Shown: positions 55,951-64,000 of the stretch, piece by piece
How the letters are laid out: each line of letters begins with the position of its first letter
Position numbering within the stretch: the first letter of the stretch is position 1
Source: Macrothele yani
Lineage: Eukaryota > Arthropoda > Arachnida > Araneae > Macrothelidae
Assembly: GCA_039090855.1 (NCBI GenBank)
Contig: CM077016.1
Coordinates: 54,919,936-54,983,935, forward strand
Length of the DNA: 64,000 nt
Direction of reading: 5' to 3'
Made by a program: the position numbers and the translations under genes
The notes under the pieces: model-generated
Databases searched by the model: none
The model's input: the letters and a program-made list of their open reading frames with translations, nothing else
Told to the model about the DNA's origin: nothing

Positions 55951-57161
55951 CACTGAAGAGCAATTGAATTAGAGACAGCTGGCGTTATGCAAACGTAGCG
56001 CTGTGGGCGGCCCTGTAAACGGAAACGACACGACGTATGCAGAGATCCAACAATATAAGGAGTGATGCGACGGGAATCAGTAAGAGTCGGACGCAGTATG
56101 GTAAGACGAAGGATCTAAGCGCATTTGATGGTGGGCAAATTGTCTGGGCCCGACGAATGGGTCACTCCATCTCGGAAGTCGTGCTGGCACTGGGATTTTC
56201 ATGAGCCACTGTGTCACGGGTGCACCGTGAGTACATTGAATCCGGTAAAACCATCTCTGCAAGGGCCAACTGCCGTGGACAACAGCTTGTGGATGAGCGG
56301 GGTCATCGTCGGCTAGCTCGCATTGTAACAGCGGATAGACGGGCCACAGTGCAAGAAATCACTCTGCAATTTAACGCTGGTGCACAAAAACGTGTAAGCA
56401 GCCACACCATCCGGAACCATCTCCTCGCTATGGGGTACAGAAGCCATCGCCCCACGAGGGTGCCGCTACTGACCGCATATCACAGGGTGCAAAGATTAGC
56501 ATGGGCGCGGGAACATCGCCACTGGACCCTAGACATGTGGAAAAATGTTGCCTGGACTGATGAGTCGAGATTCACGTTGATACATGCGGATGGCAGGATA
56601 CGAGTACGGTGCAAACCACATGAAGCGATGGATCCTTCTTGCCAGCAGGGTACTCTTCAAGCTGGTGGGGGTGGCATTCTCGTCTGAGGACTGTTTACGT
56701 GGACTGAAATGGGACCCCTGGTACGGTGTGACATCGTCTCTCACAGGTCAACGTTACCGGGATATCCTGGACGATCATTTGCTCCCGTTTGTGCGTCTTC
56801 AACATCCCACTTGGGAACCTCATCCTGCAACAAGACAATGCAGCTCCCGAATTGTATCCGAATGGTTAAATGAACACTCCACCGACGTGACCTCCCTTCC
56901 TTGGCCAGTTAGGTTACCTGACCTCAATCCCATCGAGCACATCTGGGATGTCATCGAGAGAGGTGTTCGAGGCTCTGACTCCCCTACATCAAATCTTCGT
57001 GAACTGTGGGAGCTTGTTCAGGGGTCGTGGATCCGTATAGCATCCCAACGCTTCCGGTGTCTTGTCGAATCCATGCCGAGACGAATCGCCGCCGTCATCA
57101 GGGCAAAAGGTGGTGCTACACGTAACTAGACAGGTATTTCTAATTCAATTGCTCTTCAGTG
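55951..57161 (+). mobile_element. Tc1-A copy 2, complete
   Basis: Terminal inverted repeats CACTGAAGAGCAATTGAATT at both ends, with TA at 55949-55950 and 57162-57163. Same family as 1410-2606. Confidence 0.92.
56065..57129 (+). pseudogene. Tc1-A transposase, copy 2, broken
   Basis: Start MRRESVRVG at 56065; a one-base shift near 56100; TGA in the helix-turn-helix region near 56202 (Arg in copy 1). It is open from 56211 with HREYIESGKTISARANC, RLARIVTADRRATVQEI and AWTDESRF (first Asp). A frame change near 56685 and loss around the second Asp follow (LQQDNA-type region disrupted near 56830). The end SLPWPVRLPDLNPIEHIWDV (Glu) to AAVIRAKGGATRN is intact. Confidence 0.85.
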
Positions 57162-57420
57162 TAATCTGCGGACGTTCACTGTGCAAGATAACTACTAAAT
57201 GCGAAAAACAATAAAAATTGCACAGACATATTTTTGTACCTAAAAAAGGCCTAACCTAGGTACTACAGCAATTGCAATGCTAATTAGGATCAAGAATATT
57301 CTGGTCCTCTGTATCTGGAATTTTGCCAATATTTTCAAGCTCAATTTATGGAATAAAATGATAACAGTTAAGTGCAAAGGAATCACTAGAACAAAAATTG
57401 TCATAAGAGAAATCTTCCCT

Positions 57421-57790
57421 CCGTTCGACTTCCGTTTTCGGAACATTTTTCTCCATTTCCCATATCAAGTGCAAACATTTATGCAATTAAATGATGATTA
57501 AACAATAATACAGAAGCACAGCGGGTGGAGGGTTATTAGAGGGAGAAATTTTTGCTCCATACAACTTTGGTTTTCAGACATTTGGCCTCCATTTTCAATC
57601 TTAAATACAAACATTTTGCTAATGAAATGATATTTAATTACCATAGAGGGCTGAGAGAGTTTTCTCAAGAAAAAGAATCAAGATTACTGGGTTCCGTCAA
57701 ACTTTCGTTTTTGGAAATTGTTGCCTCCATTTTCAAACCAAAACACAAATATTTATGCAAAAAATTGATATTTAACAACAACACCGGATA
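57421..57790 (+). repeat. Three diverged ~136-bp units
   Basis: A block with TTTYRGAMAT...CTCCATTTTC and ACAAAYATTTATGC recurs near 57437, 57572 and 57708. A fainter copy may lie before 57420. Unit function unknown. Confidence 0.55.
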
Positions 57791-57835
57791 AACCTCTCTT
57801 CAAGCATCGAGGGAACGTTGGGAGAAAAAAAATGA

Positions 57836-58390
57836 CGATTACGGGAGAAATACTCACTCCGCCTAACTTCCGTTTCCGGAAGTTAGGCGGAGTAATATTT
57901 CTCCCGGCAGAAAGCTTCATCTGGCAGATTCCCTATGCAAGGCAGAAAAACCTTGCATAGGGGAATCCGCCAAATGGTTTAATGGTTCTGGGGATATCGT
58001 TCCGGTCTGCAGGACCAAAATAAATCTGCGATGTGCGTCGGCCGTCGCCGTGATTCTGCTACGGGGATGAGTACAAAATGAATCTGCAATGTACGTCAGT
58101 CGTCGCCACGATTCTTCTATGGGGTTGAGTACAAAATAAATCTGCGATGTACGTCGGCCTTCGCGAGAAAAAAAAAAAAAAAAAAAAAACGATTACGGGA
58201 GAAATCCTCAATACGCCTAACTTCCGCCTTCGGAAATATTTAAAGGCAGAAAACTTGCATCTATGATATAGAGTCTGCAAGATGGTTTAATAGGGTTCTG
58301 TGGACATCGTTTTTGTCCGTGAGGCAAAACAAATCTGCTACGTACGTCGCCAGTCACTGCGATTCCGCTACGGGGGTTGTTTGTACCCAG
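57836..58390. repeat. Hairpins plus 58-bp tandem repeats, duplicated
   Basis: A strong hairpin (17-bp arms beginning ACTCCGCCTAACTTCCG, near 57858-57895) is followed by a second (ATTCCCTATGCAAGG / CCTTGCATAGGGGAAT near 57926-57968). Then come units of 58 bp at 58017, 58075 and 58133 (AATCTGCGATGTACGTC). A degraded second round follows after an A run, about 58190-58380. Confidence 0.7.
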
Positions 58391-58599
58391 TGGCTAAGTT
58401 GCTAGATTCGGCTACTTTGAAAAAGTAATCTGCTACTGTGTTTTTCAGTTTGCTGCTCGGCTGCTTTTTTTTTTGTCTTGCCAGTTTTAAGTATCTTTCT
58501 CAGTAAATTATTTAAAAATCTCAAGTAGGTAACGTAATAGTGACCTTTTGTAATTTTCGAGTGGAAAATTATTTTAAAAAAAGCGATTAATCTTAAACG

Positions 58600-58943
58600 G
58601 AGTGTAAACGACATTCTTCTTCTTCCAACCCTTTTTATAGCCAATTGAGTCTATATAGATTTCCCTCATCTCTTTCCAAATGTTCCTGTCATGGACTTGT
58701 CTATTCCACAGCTTTCCTGCAGTTTCGTTTATATCATCCATCCATCTTCCCTCTGGTCTTCCTATTCCTCTCTTTCCTTTGTATGGTCTCCATTCTGTTA
58801 CTATTTTAGTCCATCTATTATTTTCCATTCTTCCTATATGGCCAGCCCATTTCCATTTTAAATTGAGTATCTTTTCACCTATGTCTAAGAATTTTGTTCT
58901 GGATCTTATATCTGTGTTCCCTATTTTATCTTGAAGTCTTACG
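58600..58943 (-). pseudogene. RTE-like LINE C-terminal fragment
   Basis: Minus strand: SRTKFLDIGEKILNLKWKWA, GHIGRMENNRWTKIVTEW, KGKRGIGRPEGRWMDDINET. This matches the post-RT tail of RTE-type LINEs, the same type as at 10600 but a different lineage. The upstream side is cut off by mariner M2 at 58944. Confidence 0.72.
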
Positions 58944-59494
58944 CAGGGTGATTGTAAACTCCTTCAACAAAACAAGAGGGGTGTTAGTACACATCAAGAC
59001 GAACAGTATTTGCAATGGAACCTAGGGCCGAATTCCACTCCTAGTGCGAGAAAAGAGCACGCTCGAAAAACGTCCAGCAGGCACACGGAGTTCCAACCAG
59101 TGCATGAGAAGCACAAGATGCAAATCAGGTGCGCTGTGAACACCTGCGTAGCCGGTGAAGAGCAAACAATTAAAAACGCAGCCCAACCCTTTTCAGCGAT
59201 ATTAGTGCGAACACCACATGAGAATTGACGTATTCGTGAAGGGCATGGAAGACTATACACATACGAGGAATTGGCGGATATGCTTCTGATGTATGGCAAG
59301 CATGTGGTAATGGACGTGAAGCACAAAAACTGTTGCAGGATGTTCCGCTGGTGTCGTGCGCGAAGCGACCGTGTGCCAAGCGACCCTGCTATATTTTGTC
59401 GTGCGCGAAGCGACCCTGTTATATTTTATCGTGGACGAAACGACCCTGCTAATCGAATCATTGCACTTATATATATATATATATACAAATTGTA

Positions 59495-59850
59495 GTGAAA
59501 TTATTTATATCTAATTAATTAAGTACTTACATCTTCTGAATTTTGTAGCTTTAGTCCAACTTGGTAACATATATTAATGCTTTAAGGCATTTTTTAATGT
59601 CTTTAGAATTTCCAAATTCGACGTGTGATGCACAAACAACAAGTAAAAGAATTAGGAGAACTTGGTCGAAAAAGGAAAAAAATGCATATACAAGTAGAAG
59701 AACGCATTCGCAATATCATGGGGGATGTTGGAAATTCTAAAAGTTCTTAAAAAATGCCTGAAAGCATTAAGCTGTGTTACCAAGTTGGACTAAGGCCAAA
59801 AGCTACAAAATTCAGATGTAGGTACTTAATTAATGATGTAAATAATTTGA
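59495..59850. repeat. Imperfect inverted repeat, ~120-bp arms
   Basis: Arms about 59500-59615 and 59733-59850 share GAATTTTGTAGCTTT, AGTCCAACTTGGTAACA and GGCATTTTTTAA in inverted order. A third partial copy lies near 60048-60100. Probably a small fold-back element. Confidence 0.6.
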
Positions 59851-59867
59851 CTACGATTTGCATATAT

Positions 59868-59995
59868 ATATCATCATCATCATCATCATCATTGTCAACC
59901 ATTATCAATCCACTGCTGGATGAAGGTCTCCCCAAGTTTCCTCCACAACGGTCTGTCTTGTGCCAGTCTCCTCCATGTCACTCCCGCATATTAGA
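59868..59995 (+). repeat. LINE-tail fragment after (ATC)n
   Basis: An (ATC)n run is followed by AACCATTATCAATCCACTGC and GAAGGTCTCCCCAAG. The complement of this stretch ends the RTE-like fragment near 10850-10905, linking both to the same LINE group. Flanked by (AT)n near 60098-60128. Confidence 0.55.
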
Positions 59996-60090
59996 ATTAT
60001 ATATACATAAAATGATATTAAAGACTTGTATTTAGTATAGAAAACTTGATGTAAGTAATTAATTAGATGTAAATAAATAATTTGACTACG

Positions 60091-60130
<40 letters not shown>

Positions 60131-61182
60131 CAGAGCAAAGCTGAAAACAAAGGAAAAACTTTGAATTTAAAACTAGTTGCAAAATAGCCTGAAGATCAAA
60201 ACGCGCAACGCAGCAGTTATGAAAATTCAGAATTCACATTCTATTAAGAAGAGACCTAAGCAAAAATATTTTTGACTCATACCAAGTACAACATAGAAAA
60301 AGTTATGTATCTACCAGTGTGAGTAAAAAAATAAAAATAAAATAAAATAAAACAACTGAATGTGGAAAGTGTCGAGAATACTGAGCCTTGGCTTTATCAA
60401 GGACCAGCAAAAACTCTGCATTTTCTCACTTCCACAAAGACCTAGTAGATATATATATATAAAGTAAAATGATTTGATTAGCAGGGTTGCTTCTTCCACG
60501 AACGAATATAACAGGGTCGCTTCCCGCACGCAATCATTCCGCTCACCAAACTGAGGGACATGTGGTTTATGCATGATAGGGCCCCAGCACACTTTGCCAC
60601 CGAGGTGCGATACTTCCTAAATGCGACATATCCCGAGCGGTGGACCTGTGGCTTGGCCTCCACGCTCCCCGGACCTTAATCCACTGGACTACTTCTTCTG
60701 GGGGCACGTGAAAACATTGGTGTACGAGACACCTGTGGACTCCCTGGAAGATCTCGTCGCGCGAATCGCTGCTGCTGAGGACAAGATCAACACCACACCG
60801 GGAGTCTACGAGAGAGTGTGACACTCCTTCATTCGCCGATGTGGGCTGTGCAACGACGCTCTTGGACGCCAGTTTGAGCAGCTCCTTTGAGTCTTTCTCT
60901 GATACAATTGGAATTGTGCAACTCATAAATTAGGTATGTTTCTTTGTTTTCAATGTTAAAAGACCAACGTAGATATGTAACTTTGCTCTTTTCTGGCACT
61001 AGGAGAAGAATGCGGCCCTAGGTTCCATTGCAAATGTTGTTCGTCTGGATGTGTACTATCACCCCTCTTGCTTTGTTGAAGGCGTTTACAATCACCCTGT
61101 ATTTAGTCGAGATATTTCCATTTTTTACGGGCTTTTTTTTTTTTTGCAGTTTGTTTAAGTTGTTTTTCTTGATAGGCCAAAT

Positions 61183-62794
61183 TAGAGGTCTGCACGGGCC
61201 TCAATTTGGAAAGCACGACCCGGCCCGTAAAATTTCAACAATTTCCAAAACACGAATTTGACACCTGGTGCACTCGGTCATTCGAATCCTGAAGAGTTTT
61301 CGTTTTCTTAATTGCTACACGTATTCTATTAAAATAAACTTTAATTCAGAATATTTCTGAGACTCTGTATAAGTCACGTGACGTCCGAGGAGGAAGGGGG
61401 GGGGGCTTGTATACTCAAAAATATTGCATGAAAAGGACAATTTCCATGCCTTTCAAATTTCCTGGGTTTTCAAATTATCATTCCCTACCCCCGGACTCGG
61501 AAATATCCTTGGGGATAATTGTTAATTCGAGAAGTACGAAATATCCAGAATTATGAATCCGATCGTTTTACTGGGAGAAGATTTTATGGCTTTATAAACT
61601 GCAGCTATCTCTACCGGCATATCATATCGCTAGAACCCAATGTGTCTGTCATGTGTGCGGGGGGAACACATTTGTGCCGCTTAAGATGCGATGTTCCAAA
61701 TTTCGTGCTATCGTAACTCAAAAAGTTTTTGCATTTAGTGCACTGCACAACGTTTACCGGCCGACTAGTTTCAGAACGGGACAGTAATTTAAAAATATTT
61801 CCAAATATAGCTTTTCCCCTTTATATTGTCTACATGCACATATTCTCCGGAAGCGATTTTTTCGCGAAGATCTTTCACATTCTTAAACTCCATAATAAGT
61901 ATGGAAGAGTATTTATCAGCAACACTGAACTGAGCATATGCTAAGGAAAACAACGACAGACTGCCCAGCTGATCAGTGTCACAGAAGCTTTGAAAACGAC
62001 TGCCTGACAGTACAAATGGGGAAAATACGGCACAGATTTATACACAGAAATAAGTCTCTCCCAGCCCATTTCTCCCGTGCCATTTAAGACAACTTAAAAG
62101 CTTTTCACACATCTAGAGAACAAAGTGCCGCCGAGCCGCCCCGGTGGCGCAGTGGTCTAAGGCGCTGGCCTCTGATCATTCGTCCGTAAGGGGTCCGGGT
62201 TCGAATCCCGGTCAGGCATGGATGTTGTGTTTGTCTTACGGCACTGGCTCTTTCCCTTCCCTGGAACCAGTGACCCTAAATTAGGGACAGGCGACTGCTT
62301 ATAGCCCATTGAGTTGCTCACGGTGGTCGTTAAACCTCCAATACAAAAAAAAAAAAAAATACAAAAGTGCCGCCGACCAGAACAATGAAAAAGATCGTCT
62401 GCGACAGCCCTGGTCTGCGAGCGGATGGTTCGGTTTAGAAATGCTGCAGTTAACAGCCTGTCCTGAAGCATGAGAGGAGGGTGAAAGTTAAAGAGAGAAG
62501 GGACCACATTCGCATTGAAAAACTAAGGAGCTGACCCACTCTAATTGTTTTGTAAGAGGGGAGGATGTCGTAAAACTTCTATTTTTTCCATCAGCGGAAA
62601 TTATTCAATCTTATCCTGCTGCTGTATGTTGCGAGTTTTCCTAACGAGAAAGGCATCGTACAGCGATTGTTTCGCTCATAAAAAAAAACCCTGCTCGGCC
62701 CGTGTCTGTTTTACATTAAATATTGAAGGCCAGGCCCGTTTTCCCAACTTAGAAAAGACCAAAGGCTTGGACCGGGACCTTGCAGACACCTCTA
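61183..62794. mobile_element. hAT-4, non-autonomous hAT with nested SINE-A
   Basis: Ends TAGAGGTCTGCACGGGCC and TAGAGGTGTCTGCAAGGTCC are inverted. Flanks GGCCAAAT at 61175-61182 and GGCCAAGT at 62795-62802 match at 7 of 8 positions, the hAT duplication length. No transposase motif inside. Confidence 0.65.
62135..62363 (+). repeat. SINE-A nested in hAT-4
   Basis: Full copy flanked by AAAGTGCCGCCGA at 62122-62134 and 62364-62376. Confidence 0.93.
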
Positions 62795-63183
62795 GGCCAA
62801 GTTTCGGCGCCATATGTCACAATTTGTATTATACATTGAAAAGTTTTGCTTTGTTTTCCGGCGGTATTCTGGGGGTATTCTTTGTTAGTTATTTGCTATT
62901 GTCTTATTGTTTAGCGTCTGTTAATGTCTCGAAACAGGGTAAGGCAGAGCTTTGCGCTGAACTCAGAGTAGGCTTTATTAAATTAACCAACTCCGAAAAT
63001 AAGGGTTTGGGCTTTATTTTGAAGGATTTCATTCAGACGTATAGTTTGTGTCGATTTCAAAGAAGCATAAAGTTCATTTCTTCGGGAACCGCGCCATCGA
63101 TCGCACTGAAACATTTGCGATTTTTCACCTATTGCTTGCTCTCGTTCACCTATTTAACGATTAAACATTCCTGGAGCAAGTGA
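62545..63183 (+). CDS. Unrecognised 212-codon open frame
   Basis: The longest frame not explained by a known mobile-element protein. It starts MFCKRGGCRKTS inside hAT-4 and crosses that element's end at 62794, so the first ~83 codons are transposon sequence. The remainder has one hydrophobic stretch (FFVSYLLLSYCLASV) and no family I recognise. Codon use does not look selected. A chance frame is most likely; a decayed exon after 62803 is possible. Confidence 0.2.
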   Translation: MFCKRGGCRKTSIFSISGNYSILSCCCMLRVFLTRKASYSDCFAHKKKPCSARVCFTLNIEGQARFPNLEKTKGLDRDLADTSRPSFGAICHNLYYTLKSFALFSGGILGVFFVSYLLLSYCLASVNVSKQGKAELCAELRVGFIKLTNSENKGLGFILKDFIQTYSLCRFQRSIKFISSGTAPSIALKHLRFFTYCLLSFTYLTIKHSWSK

Positions 63184-63654
63184 AAGTGTTTTAAAGATCT
63201 TGCAAAGGAACGCCACGTAGGAGCGGCACAGCCATTATGTATAATGTGTATCTCAAAAACCATTTCATAATGTCTTCTCTCCCTCTTTATTTTTTTTTAA
63301 TACCCAAAAAACCGACCCCCCCCCCCCCGACCCCTACAGTAAACTTCTGGATGCGAATTTTAATGTTATAATTAAGATGGGAACGAAATCAAAGATTATA
63401 AACGAAATTAAACAGAATGTTGTTATGAGAACTAAATCTTACTGTTCGGACGTTATAAGGGTAAATCAAACCTGATAAGTTAACTGTTATAACGCAGAAT
63501 TTAAATATTACGATTACCGGATTTCAAATGCTGTCTGTATTAGAAGGACAGTATCGTCAACTTCTTTTTTCTTTACAAAATGCTGGTATTGATATTAGGT
63601 AAATACGAGAGAATAGTAGAGTAACAATTTTTAATGATTAAACCGCCTATTATA
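63184..63654. other. No recognisable feature
   Basis: AT-rich spacer with a C run near 63317. Confidence 0.4.
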
Positions 63655-64000
63655 CACTGAAGTGCCAGAAAAACTGGTACACCAGTCTAATACTTGGTAG
63701 GTCCCCCACGGGAGCGCAGGACTGCAGAAATACGACAGGGCATGGACTCCACTAGCTTCTGGAAATATGCTGTAGGCAATGCACACCATACTTCCTGCAG
63801 AGCGTTCCACAATTCGGGTGTATTCCGAGGTCTCGGATTCCTGTGTTCGATAGCGCGTTGCATAACATCCAAAATGTGTTCTATCACGTTCAGATCTGGG
63901 GACTTGGGTGGGAATGGCAACACCCCAAACTCAGATGAATGCTCCTCTAACCATAATGTGGTGTGGAGGTGCATTGTTCTGTTGAAACAGGCCCAACCCA
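63655..64000 (-). mobile_element. Tc1-H, cut by the window end
   Basis: Starts after TA with CACTGAAGTGCCAGAAAAAC. The minus-strand transposase C-terminus reads VLPFPPKSPDLNVIEHILDV (catalytic Glu), LVESMPCRISAVLRSRGGPT and a stop near 63687. Open to the window edge, so the rest of the element should lie beyond 64000. Confidence 0.82.

Larger units (their letters stand above)
59355..60534. mobile_element. Element nested in M2 with repeated GCGACCCTG ends
   Basis: 59398-59454 and 60475-60530 are inverted copies over about 56 bp (GCGCGAAGCGACCCTGTTAT, GACCCTGCTAATC). The left end has an additional GAAGCGACC-type unit. No transposase is visible inside, so it is non-autonomous. Confidence 0.62.
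59225..60830 (+). pseudogene. M2 transposase, split by a nested element
   Basis: The N-terminal piece near 59255-59350 reads YEELADMLLMYGK. After the nested element it resumes near 60540: LTKLRDMWFMHDRAPAHFAT (second Asp), then VAWPPRSPDLNPLDYFFWGH and VYETPVDSLEDLVARIAAAE. The core with the first Asp is missing. Not functional. Confidence 0.72.
58944..61099 (+). mobile_element. Mariner-like transposon M2 with ~100-bp inverted ends
   Basis: Ends CAGGGTGATTGTAAACTCC and CAGGGTGATTGTAAACGCC remain inverted copies for roughly 100 bases (through GAACCTAGGGCCG). Transposase pieces flank a nested element. It inserted into the LINE fragment at 58600-58943. Confidence 0.8.

Noticed and set aside
1410..57161. 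The two Tc1-A copies with neighbouring SINE-B2 copies as ends of one giant element
   Set aside because: The order and orientation of SINE-B2 relative to Tc1-A differ at the two sites, and the interval holds many unrelated independent insertions.

Overview
This is metazoan nuclear DNA, most likely arthropod, from a repeat-dense region. I recognise no intact single-copy host gene. The supportable features are transposable elements, mostly decayed: Tc1/mariner transposons with TA target sites, hAT elements with 8-bp target duplications, two foldback elements, two kinds of non-LTR retrotransposon, and at least four families of tRNA-headed SINEs. The species cannot be named from the sequence. The mariner, Tc1 and RTE types and the SINE heads suit an arthropod. 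Family names (SINE-A, Tc1-A and so on) are local labels.

Layout. 0-5 kb: three SINEs in a row sharing one target site, a Tc1 copy inside the third, short hairpins and more SINEs. 5-9 kb: two fold-back MITEs and a broken mariner. 9-14 kb: a truncated RTE-like LINE and nested SINEs. 14.7-23.3 kb: a 7.3-kb LINE with two ORFs, bounded by a 13-bp target duplication, inserted in the C-terminal codons of a Tc1 transposase. 25.4-26.4 kb: a six-unit minisatellite, each unit with a nuclear-receptor-type DR1 motif.

27.2-39.0 kb is the most striking part: an inverted duplication with two arms of about 5.2 kb. A complete Tc1-like transposon (32,432-33,810) sits exactly at the dyad; without it the arms would meet with no spacer around one TA. 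The arms are roughly 98% identical by eye in the stretches compared. Each carries a SINE the other lacks, with the empty site visible, so they have been separate for some time. The right arm runs into an intact hAT element; the left copy of that hAT is cut off at a SINE, which marks the outer breakpoint.

40-47 kb: a nearly intact Tc1 copy with two nonsense codons, a TTAA-flanked element, and two hAT elements back to back sharing a target duplication. 47-55 kb: two foldback elements whose inverted repeats contain short tandem repeats and which share an internal module. 55-64 kb: a second Tc1-A copy, hairpin-rich repeats, a mariner with long inverted repeats carrying a nested element, another hAT, and the edge of a last Tc1.

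Nesting order and target duplications give a relative history. Almost all coding remnants are transposases or reverse transcriptases with frameshifts or stops. All identities come from reading motifs by eye; no database search was possible.
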